The notes: a model not told the origin generated them from the letters alone. Numbered from the stretch's first letter, positions 53,702-63,381 are shown. The stretch is 64,000 bases of DNA from Hyphomicrobiales bacterium (GCA_009377755.1 WHTM01000009.1:90632-154631), one strand, 5' to 3'. Made by a program: numbers and translations.

Positions 53702-54916
53702 TCATTCTCGGGCGGCGCCGCGCGGCACCGGGTCGATCGTGTCGCCGGACACGAGCATCAGTGCCGGGCGCCGGCCTTCGACCCGATTCCGGCCCTTGGC
53801 CTTGGCCTGATACAGCGCCTTGTCGGCGGCGCCCAACAGGCCGGTGAGATCACCGCCCGCATCGGCGGAATTCGCCATCCCGATGCTCACCGTGGCACGG
53901 ACATGGGCGGCACCGATCGTGCGCTTGCCGGCATCGAAGTCGCTGCGAATGCGTTCGGCGATCGCGAATGCCGCTTGTGCCTGGGTCCCGGGCAGCACGC
54001 AGACGAACTCCTCGCCGCCGAGCCGCGCGAACACGTCCTCGGGTCCGAACCGGTTCTGCGCCGCGCGGCAGAACTCCACCAGGATGTCGTCGCCGGCTTG
54101 ATGCCCAAAGGTGTCGTTGATCCGCTTGAAGTGGTCGAGGTCGAACAGCAGCATCGAAACCGGCCGCGCCTCGTTGCGGCAACGGGCGAGCACCGGCTCG
54201 GCGCGCGCGACAAAGCCGCGGCGGTTGGGCACGCCGGTGAGCGGATCGATGAAGGCGGCATGCTTGTGGCGCGCCTCGGCCCGCTCCTTGGTCATGGTCA
54301 ACAACATGAAAGCGGTGCCGAAGGTATAGAACAGTGCTTCGAAAATGCCGAGCGGCAACCATTTCGTCTGGAACAGTCCGGCCTCGGGCGGAAGCGTTAC
54401 GATCCAGGTGAGCGGAACGCGTACGAGATAGATCAGGCCGTGGAACCCGAACAGGACCATGGCGAGCCAGCGCGACAGCATCCGGTCGTGCCGTGATCGC
54501 CACAGCTCGCGCACCGCCAGAGCCGCATAGATCGCGGCAATCGCCGAGCCGAGTGCGATGCGCGCGTTAAGCGACTGGTAGAACTCGCCGACGCCGCAGG
54601 CTATCAGCCATACCGCGCTGCCCCACACCGCGTACCACGGCGAGACCGGGCGGCTGTCGAAACTCCGCAGCCCGCACCACGTCAGGCCCACGCTCGCCAG
54701 CAGCACCGCATTGGCGATATTGATCGACCAGAAATCGGGAATGTGCCCGCGCGCGCCGAGCAGCGCGGTGCCGACGGCGCCGGCAAGATAGGCCGCCCCC
54801 CACCACAGCAGCGCGGCGACCGCGCGGTTCTGCAGCCAGGAGAACAGCATCAACCCGCCGGCCATCGTCGCGATGAAGATGGTGACGACGATCAATGTCG
54901 GAACGTCGAGTACCAC
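53702..54916 (-). CDS. Membrane-bound diguanylate cyclase (GGDEF)
   Basis: 404 residues, GTG start at 54916. Several membrane spans precede the catalytic part (LIVVTIFIATMAGGLMLFSW, then further hydrophobic segments such as WYAVWGSAVWLIACGVG). The GGDEF domain at about 225-380 contains FIDPLTGVPNRRGF, FDLDHFKRINDTFGHQAGDD and RLGGEEF (active-site GGEEF near 296-300). It makes cyclic di-GMP, so it is a signalling partner of the PilZ protein class. The sensory part is a 7-TM-like membrane module without known ligand. Confidence 0.92.
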   Translation of the reverse strand: MVLDVPTLIVVTIFIATMAGGLMLFSWLQNRAVAALLWWGAAYLAGAVGTALLGARGHIPDFWSINIANAVLLASVGLTWCGLRSFDSRPVSPWYAVWGSAVWLIACGVGEFYQSLNARIALGSAIAAIYAALAVRELWRSRHDRMLSRWLAMVLFGFHGLIYLVRVPLTWIVTLPPEAGLFQTKWLPLGIFEALFYTFGTAFMLLTMTKERAEARHKHAAFIDPLTGVPNRRGFVARAEPVLARCRNEARPVSMLLFDLDHFKRINDTFGHQAGDDILVEFCRAAQNRFGPEDVFARLGGEEFVCVLPGTQAQAAFAIAERIRSDFDAGKRTIGAAHVRATVSIGMANSADAGGDLTGLLGAADKALYQAKAKGRNRVEGRRPALMLVSGDTIDPVPRGAARE

Positions 54917-55112
54917 GTGCCGGACCCCGTCTGCCGAAGCCCCCCGGTTTCGGACAACGTCTCCCTAGCAGACGGTGCTTACCACTGAGTCTCGCGGCGC
55001 ACGGAACGCGGCTGCGTGCTGAACAAGGCGTCAATCGGGTGGATAAAATTGGAGATGATGAAGGGGATCGTGTCCCGGGTCCGGGCGCAGCGCACGGCGT
55101 GCGGGGAACACG

Positions 55113-56018
55113 TCAGGCTTTCGGGCGCTCACCCCGCTGGAAGTCCGGGCCCGGCGGCAGTCCCCAGATGCTTCGGTCCGCGCCGGTCCAGACCTTTGGC
55201 CGCTGCGGATGCTCGCGGTGCCAGGGGCGCGGGTCCCAATAGCCGAGCGCCTCGTCCTTCATCTGATCGAGCTCGGCGTAGAATTCCACCATGTGATCGT
55301 CGGCGTTGCGGTGGAAGATCGCGACGTTGTGGCCGGGACCGAGCCGCACCGGACCCCAGGCAATGGGAATCCGCTTCTGCCCGAGGAGGTCGCAGGCGTT
55401 CTGCAACTGCGCGAAATCCCTCACCTCGAAGGCGAAGTGGTGCAGCCGGGTCTGCTCGCCGCGGACGAAGTTGACGGCGTGATGATCGGCATTGCAGCGC
55501 AGGAAGACGAAGAAGTCGTCGATCCAGTCGGACCAGCGGAAGCCGAGCACGGTCTGGTAGAAGTCGGCCATTGCTTTCGGATCGTTGACCACGAAGGCGA
55601 CGTGCCCGAGCTTGAGCACGCTCGCACCGGCGACATCGGTCGGCGGGCTGATGCAACGCCACTGCGCGAACAGATCGATCGCGGTCCCCTTCGGATCATG
55701 CAACGTCAACACGTCGGACAGGCCTGGCGCGGAATCGTTGCGGCGCTCGCTGGCGATGCCGGTAGCCGCCAATCGGCGGCCGGCCTCGGCGAGATCGGTA
55801 TCCACCTCGAACGACAGCCGGGTGCAGCGCGCCTGCGCCCCAAGCTCGAGCGCGACCGCGAGCTGCCCTAATTTGGTCGCCAGATAGGCGCGGTCTTTTT
55901 CGCGCTCCGCCAGCACCAGGCCGACGACCTGGGTGAAATGATCGATCGCCTTGTCGAGGTCCGGCGTCTCGAAGGTGGCATGGCCGATGCGTCTTGCCTG
56001 AATCATCACGTTGCCCAT
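55113..56018 (-). CDS. VOC-family (extradiol dioxygenase-like) protein
   Basis: 301 residues, two VOC modules. ATG at 56018 begins GNVMIQARRIGHATFETPDL; the second module begins VLKLGHVAFVVNDPKAMADF. Metal-ligand positions look conserved: the second module has GHVAF, RLHHFAFEVRDF and DHMVEFYAELD (two His and a Glu). Extradiol dioxygenases of this form cleave catechols; it could also be a glyoxalase-type enzyme. It stands alone; the upstream 400 bp carry repeats only. Confidence 0.85.
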   Translation of the reverse strand: MGNVMIQARRIGHATFETPDLDKAIDHFTQVVGLVLAEREKDRAYLATKLGQLAVALELGAQARCTRLSFEVDTDLAEAGRRLAATGIASERRNDSAPGLSDVLTLHDPKGTAIDLFAQWRCISPPTDVAGASVLKLGHVAFVVNDPKAMADFYQTVLGFRWSDWIDDFFVFLRCNADHHAVNFVRGEQTRLHHFAFEVRDFAQLQNACDLLGQKRIPIAWGPVRLGPGHNVAIFHRNADDHMVEFYAELDQMKDEALGYWDPRPWHREHPQRPKVWTGADRSIWGLPPGPDFQRGERPKA

Positions 56019-56231
56019 GTTGGCTGTCATGCGCGGGCTGGACGCGCGCATCCATCTTCCTGCGATGGATGGCCGGGTCAACCCTCGCGATCGTATAAAA
56101 CGATCGCTCGCCCGGCCATGACGGGGCTAAGGCGCCTGCGCCACGGCACGGCGGCACGGTTCTCGCTGATCGCCCAGGCGAAGGCGATGAGGGCTGCGAT
56201 GCCGTGTGCGGATTGGAGATGCAGCACGGTC

Positions 56232-56340
56232 ACTTGCGGTGTCATGCCCCGCGCATGCGGGGCACCCGGTACGCCGCGCGCTCGCCGCGATATGGAGCGT
56301 CACGGAATACTGGATCATCCGCCGCCGCGCTCGGGGACGT
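56232..56340. repeat. Degenerate palindromic repeat
   Basis: TGTCATGCCCCGCGCATGCG with GGGCACCCGGTACGCCG, then AATACTGGATCATCCGCC and a GC-rich close, resemble the repeat at 30691-30785 but with mismatches. Between VOC and VapBC regions. Confidence 0.6.
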
Positions 56341-56419
56341 GAAGGCGTTGGCCAAGGTGAGGGCGGGGACCACGGTGAAGGTGACGTCGCTCGGCTGAGA
56401 CTAAACGCGGGGCGGACGC

Positions 56420-56851
56420 TCAAGGTGCCAGCGGGTTCATCCACCGCAGTCCCCGAAACCGTGCAAAGTCTCCATCGGTGGAGCACAGCGTCAGGCCATG
56501 CTCTATCACCAGCGCCGCGAGATGGGCGTCCGGCACCAGGTTGCCGTGCACACCGGGATGCGCAAGCAGCGAACCGAGCACCTCTGCGTGGCGTTCAGTC
56601 GGTTGCGGAATCCACACCGGCTCCGCCGCAAGCCAGGAAGTCAACTGGTCCCAGGCATCGGCCATGCTCAGCGGTCGCGGGAAAACCTTTCGGTTCGACG
56701 AGAGCCTCAGGAATGCAAAAAGGACCATCCACGGCAGGCCCACGGGAGTCGGGCCGACAAGCTGGCGATTGAACCATTCAAGGGCGGCAGAGTGATGCGG
56801 GTCGGCCTTGTTGCTTGCATATACAAGCACGTTCACGTCGACGAGGATCAC
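56420..56851 (-). CDS. vapC: PIN-domain toxin (VapC family)
   Basis: 143 residues. PIN-domain ribonuclease, the toxin of a type II toxin-antitoxin pair. Acidic catalytic positions: MILVDVNVLVYASNKAD (first Asp), NLVPDAHLAALVIEHG and LCSTDGDFARFRG (later Asp residues). It overlaps the antitoxin gene upstream by 4 bp (ATGA), the usual coupling. It likely cleaves RNA when free. Confidence 0.93.
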   Translation of the reverse strand: MILVDVNVLVYASNKADPHHSAALEWFNRQLVGPTPVGLPWMVLFAFLRLSSNRKVFPRPLSMADAWDQLTSWLAAEPVWIPQPTERHAEVLGSLLAHPGVHGNLVPDAHLAALVIEHGLTLCSTDGDFARFRGLRWMNPLAP

Positions 56852-57093
56852 TTGAAGTCTTCATCTTCAGCATAAGCGAGGGCTTCGGCGACATTATCGA
56901 TATTGATGAAGGGCCGCCCCATATTGAAAGTCTTTGTCCGGAACGGCTTGCGCTTCTTCGGCGGCCCGCTCATGTCGCGCAGACCGCGGCGCAGGGCGTC
57001 GTTGATGAGCTCCTTAAGACCAACGTCATTCTTGCGGCGCAGCCGTTCAAGCTGCACCGCCACGTCGTCGTCGATGGTCAGGGTCGTCCGCAT
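56848..57093 (-). CDS. vapB: Ribbon-helix-helix antitoxin (VapB type)
   Basis: 81 residues; RHH pattern at the start MRTTLTIDDDVAVQLERLRR then VGLKELINDALRRGLRDM. The C-terminal part (FINIDNVAEALAYAEDEDF) is acidic and should bind and mask the toxin. It overlaps vapC by 4 bp. Two 18-bp direct repeats directly upstream are its likely autoregulatory sites. Confidence 0.92.
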   Translation of the reverse strand: MRTTLTIDDDVAVQLERLRRKNDVGLKELINDALRRGLRDMSGPPKKRKPFRTKTFNMGRPFINIDNVAEALAYAEDEDFK

Positions 57094-57110
57094 GCATCAA
57101 AATATGGTGC

Positions 57111-57150
57111 TTGATGTCTTGATGTCAAGATATTGATGTCTTGATGTCAA
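57111..57150. promoter_or_regulatory. Duplicated 18-bp operator of vapBC
   Basis: TTGATGTCTTGATGTCAA occurs at 57111-57128 and again at 57133-57150, with four TTGATGTC half-units in total and a 22-bp spacing between copies, about two DNA turns. It lies just upstream of vapB and next to the end of the SDR gene. RHH antitoxins bind such repeats, so this is the probable autoregulation site. Confidence 0.82.
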
Positions 57151-57153
57151 TCA

Positions 57154-57918
57154 TCACCCGCGCCCGACGAACGGCATCTTGGTCGCCATCACGGTCATGA
57201 ACAGCACGTTGGATTCAAGCGGCAGGCCGGCCATGTAGAGCACCGCCTGCGCCACGTGCTCCACGTCCATGCGCGGCTCGACCATCTTGCGGCCGTCCGG
57301 CTGCAGCACGCCCTCGCCGGTCACCATGCGCTCGGTCAGCGGGCTCACCGCATTGCCGATGTCGATCTGGCCGCAGGCGATGTCGTATTGTCGGCAGTCG
57401 AGCGCGGTCTGCTTGGTCAGGCCGGTGACGGCGTGCTTGGTCGAGGTATAGGCGACCGCACCTGGCCGCGGCGCGTGCGCCGAGATCGAGCCGTTGTTGA
57501 TGATGCGCCCGCCGCGCGGGTCCTGCGCCTTCATGATCTTGATCGCTTCCTGAGTGCACAGGAATACGCCGGTGAGATTGGCGTCGACCACGGCCTTCCA
57601 CTTGTCGAACGGCAGATCCTCGATCGGCATCGCAGGCGCGCCGGTGCCGGCATTGTTGAACAGGACGTCAAGCCGGCCGTACGTCTGCTTCACCTTGGCG
57701 AACAGCGCCTTCACCGCTTCAGGATCGCCGACGTCGGTCGGAACGGCGATGGCATCGCCCTGGTTGGCGCCGGACTCGGCGATGGCCTCGTCCAGCATTT
57801 CGCGTCGTCGTCCCGCGAGCGCCACCGCATAGCCGGTGCGCAGGAGCGCGCGCGCCACCGCTTTGCCGATCCCACTCCCTGCCCCCGTCACAACCGCAAC
57901 TTTACGCGCAGCAGCCAT
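57154..57918 (-). CDS. SDR family oxidoreductase
   Basis: 254 residues, classical SDR. Cofactor TGAGSGIG near the start, NNAGTGAP, and the catalytic YTSTK with upstream serine ([18 protein letters not shown]). C-terminal [10 protein letters not shown] then [19 protein letters not shown]. Probably NAD(P)-dependent; substrate unknown. Its stop is 4 bp from the duplicated vapBC operator. Confidence 0.9.
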   Translation of the reverse strand: MAAARKVAVVTGAGSGIGKAVARALLRTGYAVALAGRRREMLDEAIAESGANQGDAIAVPTDVGDPEAVKALFAKVKQTYGRLDVLFNNAGTGAPAMPIEDLPFDKWKAVVDANLTGVFLCTQEAIKIMKAQDPRGGRIINNGSISAHAPRPGAVAYTSTKHAVTGLTKQTALDCRQYDIACGQIDIGNAVSPLTERMVTGEGVLQPDGRKMVEPRMDVEHVAQAVLYMAGLPLESNVLFMTVMATKMPFVGRG

Positions 57919-57992
57919 GGCACCATCCTTCCCGCTTGTGTTTGAACACGAGACGGACCGATGGCGTGGATGTCAAGAGCGGCGGCGCCGCG

Positions 57993-60290
57993 TCAGCCCG
58001 CGGCGATGTAGACTTCCGACGCTAGGTCGTGACGCGACGCGATGCGTTCGGTGATCGCGTCCGCCAGCGTCGGCCGGCCGAAGCGGTAGCCTTGCATCGA
58101 ATGCACTCCCGCCGCGCGCAGGAACAACTGCTGCTCCGCCGTTTCTACGCCTTCGGCGGTGACCTTCATGCCCAATCCGCGCCCGAGGCTGACGACCGCA
58201 TGCACGATCGCCGCCGCCTCGGTGGCATTCTCGATGCTGCGCACGAAGCTATGGTCGATCTTGAGCCGGTCGAACGGGAACCGGCGCAGATACTGCAAGC
58301 TTGAGTAACCGGTGCCGAAATCGTCGAGAGCGAGCGTCACGCCCAGTGCCTTCAGCCGCAGCATCGCGGCTTCCGCGTTGTCGACGCTACCGATCAAGGT
58401 GCTCTCGGTCACTTCAAGTTCGAGGCGCGCCGGATCGAAACCGATCTCGGCCAGCGTCCGTTCGATCACCTCGGCGAAGTCCGCGCGGCGGAATTGCATC
58501 GGCGAAACGTTGACCGCGACGGTCAGACCCGGCCACGCCATGCCGTCGGTGAGCGCGCGCCGCAGCACCCAGGCACCGAGATCGATGATCAAGCCGCAGT
58601 GCTCGGCGATCGGAATGAACTCGGCCGGCGGGATTTCCCCGTGAACCGGATGCAGCCAGCGCGCCAGCGCTTCGACCCCGGTCATCTTTGTTCCGCTGGG
58701 GCTGACCACCGGCTGATACTCGACGCGCAGGCCATCGTCGGCAATCGCTTGGCGTAGGTCGTCCTGCAACAGCTTGCGCTGCACAAGGTCGGCGTCCATC
58801 GCCGCATCGTAGATGCAGGCTCGGTTGCGGCCTTCGTTCTTGGCGCGATAGAGCGCCATGTCGGCATGCCGCATGACGTCGGCGGCAGCCGCATGCGGGC
58901 CGATCGCCGCGATGCCGACGCTGGCGCCAATGATGATGCTCTGATCGGCCAGCGCATAGGGCGTGCACAGCGCCGAAATGATCCGGTCGGCGACGCCCTG
59001 CAGCGTCGCCGCGCCGGAGGCTATGGTGCGAATGACCGCGAACTCGTCTCCGCCGAGACGCGCGACAACGTCGCTCTCCCGCATCACGCGGCTCAGGCGC
59101 ATCGCCACGGCGCCGATCAGTTCGTCTCCGACGGGATGACCGAGGATATCGTTGACGTCCTTGAAATGATCGAGATCGATGTAGAACACCGCGGCCGTCG
59201 CTCCGCCATTCTGAACTTCGCGGATCATCCTTTCGAGACGCTCGCTGAAATAGATCCGGTTGGGCAGCCCGCACAGCGGATCGTGCATCGCCAGATGCCG
59301 CAGGCGCTTCTCGGTGGACGCGATGGTCCGCGCTGTACCGCGCATATGCCGCAACACAAATGCTGCCAGCAGCAGAAATCCGAAGAACGCGATGGTGATG
59401 AACGGGAACACGCTGGCCACGATCCGTGCGCCGGGCTTCTGCGGGGTCCACGCGAAGCGGCTGATCGTGCGGCCCTCGCCGCCAGCGATCTCGTAGACAT
59501 AGTCGTTCTCGGGAGCCTGTCCCCCGGTCAGCAGGCGCAGGTTGTGCAGTTGCAGCCGGCTGGCGAGGTCGGCGAGCACCTCGTCATCGATGAAACGCAC
59601 GGCGATGATGGCCGGCGCCTCACGGGCCGCGGCGTCGGTGTCTTGCGCGATCGCGACCGCGGCGACAAGCGCCGGCCGGCCGGCGAAGATTTGCAGGAGC
59701 GTCGCCTGTGCCCGCCCCTTCGCGGTCGCATGGACGGCAGCCGAGAGGACATGGAACGACGCCGAGGAGCGCCGGCCCGCGCCGCGCAGCACTTCAAGCG
59801 CGGACGCCAGGTTGAAGCGAAGCGCGATCGGGTCGAGACCGGGATAACCGGACGGAAAGAGCAGGCGGTCGTCGCCATCGACGACGAAGACGAAATCGTA
59901 ATGGAAGAACGTCGCCCGCAACCCGTCGACGCGCGCGGCGATCCATTGCAGGTCGGGATTGGCGGCGATGCGCTCGACCGCGTGGTCGAGCGTGATGATG
60001 CTCTTGACCTCGCGCAGGATCCGATCGGCGTGGTTCCTCACGCCGGTGACGAACAGTTGCCGTTCCTGTTTGATCGCGACCTCATCGGCGCGCCGCGCCG
60101 AGCCGACTGCGGCGACAATGACGCAGACGAACGCGACCGCGACAATGATGCCGATCGGAAGAACAAGACTGGACCGGACCCGCTCCGTACCGGGCGCGTC
60201 CCGCGATCCATCCAAATACAAATGGGCCCTGCGCAATCGTCCGTTCCCGGGTTCCAAAGTTGCGGGCAAGGTATGCCAGAATGATTGCAA
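57993..60290 (-). CDS. GGDEF-EAL bifunctional cyclic di-GMP protein
   Basis: 765 residues. Only TTG-type starts exist (57993-60290 frame), so the exact N-terminus is uncertain. Two spans bracket a periplasmic sensor domain (LVLPIGIIVAVAFVCVIVAA at the start and IVASVFPFITIAFFGFLLLA). The GGDEF domain has RLGGDEFAVIR near 411-415; the EAL domain follows with VEALARW near 537 and LALDDFGTGYSSLQYLRRF. Both motifs look intact, so it could make or degrade cyclic di-GMP. The periplasmic part is CHASE-like. Confidence 0.93.
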   Translation of the reverse strand: MQSFWHTLPATLEPGNGRLRRAHLYLDGSRDAPGTERVRSSLVLPIGIIVAVAFVCVIVAAVGSARRADEVAIKQERQLFVTGVRNHADRILREVKSIITLDHAVERIAANPDLQWIAARVDGLRATFFHYDFVFVVDGDDRLLFPSGYPGLDPIALRFNLASALEVLRGAGRRSSASFHVLSAAVHATAKGRAQATLLQIFAGRPALVAAVAIAQDTDAAAREAPAIIAVRFIDDEVLADLASRLQLHNLRLLTGGQAPENDYVYEIAGGEGRTISRFAWTPQKPGARIVASVFPFITIAFFGFLLLAAFVLRHMRGTARTIASTEKRLRHLAMHDPLCGLPNRIYFSERLERMIREVQNGGATAAVFYIDLDHFKDVNDILGHPVGDELIGAVAMRLSRVMRESDVVARLGGDEFAVIRTIASGAATLQGVADRIISALCTPYALADQSIIIGASVGIAAIGPHAAAADVMRHADMALYRAKNEGRNRACIYDAAMDADLVQRKLLQDDLRQAIADDGLRVEYQPVVSPSGTKMTGVEALARWLHPVHGEIPPAEFIPIAEHCGLIIDLGAWVLRRALTDGMAWPGLTVAVNVSPMQFRRADFAEVIERTLAEIGFDPARLELEVTESTLIGSVDNAEAAMLRLKALGVTLALDDFGTGYSSLQYLRRFPFDRLKIDHSFVRSIENATEAAAIVHAVVSLGRGLGMKVTAEGVETAEQQLFLRAAGVHSMQGYRFGRPTLADAITERIASRHDLASEVYIAAG

Positions 60291-60506
60291 TTCACTTGCC
60301 GAATAGGCGGGACTTGAGCGGTAACAGATCAGGCAGGACCGCCATTCAACGAATGTTTAGGGCTAACGATCCGTTATCGCGGTGCCGGGATAACGCTCGT
60401 CCGGCGCCAAAGTTGCAGTTGGAGGTTGCAGGCGCGGAGATTGACAGAGTCTGCGCCCTGGTCCAGCAGATTGGCGAGGGCAGCCGGCGGAGGGGACGAG
60501 ACGGCC

Positions 60507-61286
60507 ATGATGGAAAACGTTTCGTTGCAGCGGGGAAGTGTTACCGCCGCGCTGCTGGTGATCGGCGATGAAATCCTGTCCGGGCGGACCAAGGACAAGA
60601 ACATCGGCTATATCGCCGAATACCTCTCCGGCATCGGCATCGACCTCAAGGAGGTCCGCGTCGTCGCCGACGACGAGTCCGACGTCGTCAACGCCGTCAA
60701 TGCGCTGCGGCGCCGCTACACCTATCTGTTCACCACCGGCGGAATCGGACCGACGCACGACGACATCACCGCCGACTGCGTCGCCAAGGCGTTCGGCGTC
60801 TCGATCGACGTCGACCCGCGGGCGCGCGCCCTGCTGCTGCAGCGGATCGCCGAGAAGGACCTCAACGAAGCCCGCCTGCGCATGGCGCGTATTCCGGCGG
60901 GCGCCAACCTGATCATCAACAAGGTATCGAACGCGCCCGGCTTCCGCATGGGCAACGTCTTCGTCATGGCCGGCGTGCCGTCAATCATGCAGGCGATGCT
61001 CGACGAGGTCGCGCCGACGCTTCAGACCGGGGCGAGGATGCTGTCGGAGTCGGTGCGCGCCGATCTGCGCGAGGGCGACATCGGCACCGAGCTCGGTGCC
61101 ATCGCCAAGGCGCATCCCGCCGTGCTGATCGGGAGCTATCCGTTCATGGACGATCAGGCGCGACCCAACACCAACGTCGTGGTGCGCGCGCGCGATCCCG
61201 CGGAACTCGCCTCCGCGAAGGCCGCGGTCGAGGCGATGCTGGCACGAGTGCGGGCGGCGCTAGGAATGCCAGTGACGCGGTCGTGA
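60507..61286 (+). CDS. CinA-type molybdopterin-binding protein
   Basis: 259 residues, ATG at 60507 (a second in-frame ATG at 60510). N-terminal MoaB/Mog-like fold of the competence/damage-inducible CinA family: VIGDEILSGRTKDKNIGYIA, TTGGIGPTHDDITADCVAKA and FVMAGVPSIMQAMLDEV. It lacks the C-terminal CinA deamidase domain (about 160 residues), so it is the short form common in alphaproteobacteria. Role uncertain, often NMN- or molybdopterin-related. Confidence 0.88.
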   Translation: MMENVSLQRGSVTAALLVIGDEILSGRTKDKNIGYIAEYLSGIGIDLKEVRVVADDESDVVNAVNALRRRYTYLFTTGGIGPTHDDITADCVAKAFGVSIDVDPRARALLLQRIAEKDLNEARLRMARIPAGANLIINKVSNAPGFRMGNVFVMAGVPSIMQAMLDEVAPTLQTGARMLSESVRADLREGDIGTELGAIAKAHPAVLIGSYPFMDDQARPNTNVVVRARDPAELASAKAAVEAMLARVRAALGMPVTRS

Positions 61287-61335
61287 TCCGTGCCTCCGGC
61301 TCGTGCGGCTAAGTTCGTCGAGCCACATCGACGGT

Positions 61336-61442
61336 GTCATCCCGGCCAAGCGAGTGCAGCGAGCGCGAGCCGGGACCCATCTATCCCTGTGCTCCGGCTA
61401 CGCGGGTCCCGGCTCTCGTGCCGTGCACTCGGCCGGGATGAC
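61336..61442. repeat. Palindromic intergenic repeat
   Basis: GTCATCCCGGCCAAGCGAGT with CGCGAGCCGGGACCC, and GGGTCCCGGCTCTCGTGCC with CTCGGCCGGGATGAC, form a near-perfect long hairpin between the CinA-type and dioxygenase genes. Confidence 0.85.
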
Positions 61443-61480
61443 AGCCGAGAATGTGACGCGTGCAGTCAAGGAGAACGCCG

Positions 61481-62080
61481 ATGACCGGTCACAACGTGCA
61501 TACCCGCCGGCACTTCCTAGTCTCGACAATCGCGGCAACCGGAATCGCGCTCGGCAGCGACGGCGGCGCCTTCGGCCAGACGCTGACCCCGACGCCGGAG
61601 TGCCGGGACGGCGACGAGCCGACCATCCGGCAGACCGAGGGGCCGTTCTACAAGCCGAGCTCGCCGCAGCGCGCCGACCTGCGCGAACCGGGGCTGCGCG
61701 GCCGCCCGGTCGAACTGTCGGGCGTGGTGCTCACCCGCTCCTGCCGGCCGGTCGCCGGCGCTCTGGTCGACCTCTGGCACGCGGATGCCGACGGCGACTA
61801 CGACAATGACGGCTTCCGCTGCCGCGGCCACCTGTTCGCCGACGCCCACGGGCGCTACCGATTCCAGACCATCATTCCGGCGCTCTATCCTGGACGTACG
61901 CGTCACTATCACGTGAAGGTGCAGGCGCCGCAGCGTCCGGTGTTGACCACGCAGCTCTATTTTCCCGGCGAGGCGGGCAACCGGCGCGACGGGCTGTTCC
62001 GCCGGGAATTGTTGATGCGGACGGGATCGGCCGAGGGCGGGCTTGCGGCCCGCTTCGATTTCGTGCTCGACATGCGATGA
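61481..62080 (+). CDS. Tat-exported intradiol ring-cleavage dioxygenase-like protein
   Basis: 199 residues. Twin-arginine signal [18 protein letters not shown] suggests folding before export. The core has the intradiol (protocatechuate/catechol 1,2-dioxygenase) pattern: QTEGPFYKP at the start, [40 protein letters not shown] and YHVKVQAP, which carry the Tyr and His iron-ligand positions. An extracytoplasmic location is unusual for aromatic-ring cleavage, so another substrate is possible. AAGGAGAACGCCG precedes ATG 61481. Confidence 0.85.
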   Translation: MTGHNVHTRRHFLVSTIAATGIALGSDGGAFGQTLTPTPECRDGDEPTIRQTEGPFYKPSSPQRADLREPGLRGRPVELSGVVLTRSCRPVAGALVDLWHADADGDYDNDGFRCRGHLFADAHGRYRFQTIIPALYPGRTRHYHVKVQAPQRPVLTTQLYFPGEAGNRRDGLFRRELLMRTGSAEGGLAARFDFVLDMR

Positions 62081-62111
62081 CACGTCAGGGGGGCGGCCAG
62101 GGGCATCGACG

Positions 62112-62624
62112 ATGGCGGAGCCGACGCCGCAAGCCGCAGCACCGCAAAAGGCCTTTCCGGTCTCTTGGGACCAATTCCACCGCGACGCCCGCGCGCTGAC
62201 GTGGCGGCTCGCCGAATCCGGACCGTTCGACGCCATCGTCTGCGTCACCCGCGGCGGCCTTGTGCCGGCCGCGATCGTCGCCCGCGAGCTTGGCATTCGG
62301 CTGATCGAAACCGTGTGCATCGCCAGCTACCAGGGCAACAGGCAGGGTGACCTGACACTGGTCAAGGGCATCGCCGCCGAGATCCGTGCCCGCCCGAACG
62401 GCAAGGGCATCCTGATCGTCGACGACTTGGTCGACACCGGAAAGACCGCCAAGATGGTGCGCGACCTCATCCCGGGCGCCCACTTTGCCACCGTCTATGC
62501 GAAGCCGATGGGACGGCCGATGGTCGACACCTTCATCACCGAGGTGTCGCAGGACACCTGGATCTATTTTCCCTGGGATACGGGCTTAGCCTTCCAGCCG
62601 CCGCTTCGCGAGGACGGGCTGTGA
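62112..62624 (+). CDS. gpt: Xanthine(-guanine) phosphoribosyltransferase
   Basis: 170 residues. Purine salvage enzyme that attaches phosphoribose to xanthine/guanine. Type I PRTase motif: [16 protein letters not shown]. The substrate hood has [19 protein letters not shown] and [18 protein letters not shown]; the C-terminal [14 protein letters not shown] is typical of the Gpt family. ATG at 62112; it follows the dioxygenase gene by 31 bp. Confidence 0.93.
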   Translation: MAEPTPQAAAPQKAFPVSWDQFHRDARALTWRLAESGPFDAIVCVTRGGLVPAAIVARELGIRLIETVCIASYQGNRQGDLTLVKGIAAEIRARPNGKGILIVDDLVDTGKTAKMVRDLIPGAHFATVYAKPMGRPMVDTFITEVSQDTWIYFPWDTGLAFQPPLREDGL

Positions 62625-62706
62625 TCCCGGGTGGCGCCCGCCGCCGCCATCGACGATAATCGGCCGGAACGGGAAGCGCCATCCGCCGATCGCCAGGAGG
62701 ACCGCC

Positions 62707-63162
62707 ATGGACGCAAAGACACTGAAGACTTCCGCCGGCGCCGACGCGCACTCGCATATCGTGCGCCCGACGACCATGGAATGGCAGAACACGCGCTTTC
62801 CCGGCTGCGAGGCGAAAACCTTGCTATTCGACAAATCGACCGGGCTGATGACGGCGCTGATGCGCTTCGCGCCGGGCGCGGTGCTGCCCGACCACGAGCA
62901 CGTCAAGATCGAGCAGACCTACGTGCTCGAGGGCCGGCTTGTCGACAAGGACGGCCCCGCCGCCGGCCTTGACGTCGGCCCGGGCGAGTTCGTCTGGCGC
63001 GAGCCCGGCAGTCGCCACGTGGCCTGGTGCCCGGACGGCGGGCTGATGCTTGCGATGTTCCAGGTGCCGAACAAGTTCTTCGAAAAGGACGGCCGCGTGA
63101 CCGACGCCACCGGCGCCGACTGGGACGCGGTGTGGGGGGATCAGGAATCAGAGGTCAGGTGA
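62707..63162 (+). CDS. Cupin-domain protein
   Basis: 151 residues. A small beta-barrel cupin: RFAPGAVLPDHEHVKIEQTY with the metal-ligand histidines and glutamate, then VLEGRLVDKDGPAAGLDVG and EPGSRHVAWCPDGG with a third histidine. Metal-dependent dioxygenase or regulator; role unknown. ATG at 62707 follows CCAGGAGGACCGCC. Probably in one transcript with gpt (82-bp gap). Confidence 0.85.
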   Translation: MDAKTLKTSAGADAHSHIVRPTTMEWQNTRFPGCEAKTLLFDKSTGLMTALMRFAPGAVLPDHEHVKIEQTYVLEGRLVDKDGPAAGLDVGPGEFVWREPGSRHVAWCPDGGLMLAMFQVPNKFFEKDGRVTDATGADWDAVWGDQESEVR

Positions 63163-63292
63163 CAGGGATCAGAGCGTAGGGTGCAATAGCGAAGCGTACT
63201 GCGCTGGGATTGTCATTGGCGGATTGCGCTGCGCTAATCCGCCCTACGTTTCTGGCACCTGATCCCTGACACCCGATCCCTGATCCCTGACA
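63140..63292. repeat. Degenerate repeats before tRNA-Leu
   Basis: Contains GATCAGGAATCAGAGGTCAG and its partial complement TGACAGGGATCAG, a GGATTGCGCTGCGCTAATCC hairpin, and TGATCCCTGA/CCCGATCCCTGATCCC-TGA units ending next to tRNA-Leu. Similar units occur between tRNA-Gly and tRNA-Tyr at 686-765. Confidence 0.6.
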
Positions 63293-63293
63293 A

Positions 63294-63381
63294 GCGGACG
63301 TGGCGGAACTGGTAGACGCAACGGACTTAAAATCCGTTTGGCCTTGCGCTAGTGTGAGTTCGAATCTCATCGTCCGCACCA
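63294..63381 (+). tRNA. tRNA-Leu (anticodon TAA)
   Basis: Starts GCGGACGTGGCGGAACTGG, anticodon stem-loop GGACTTAAAATCC (TAA), class II variable arm, T-loop AGTTCGAATCT and encoded CCA after CGTCCGC-A. Length 88 nt. A 3' end of this kind is a common phage/island attachment site. Confidence 0.96.

Noticed and set aside
59250..59500. Plus-strand frames opposite the GGDEF-EAL gene
   Set aside because: Antisense shadows of a gene with clear domains.
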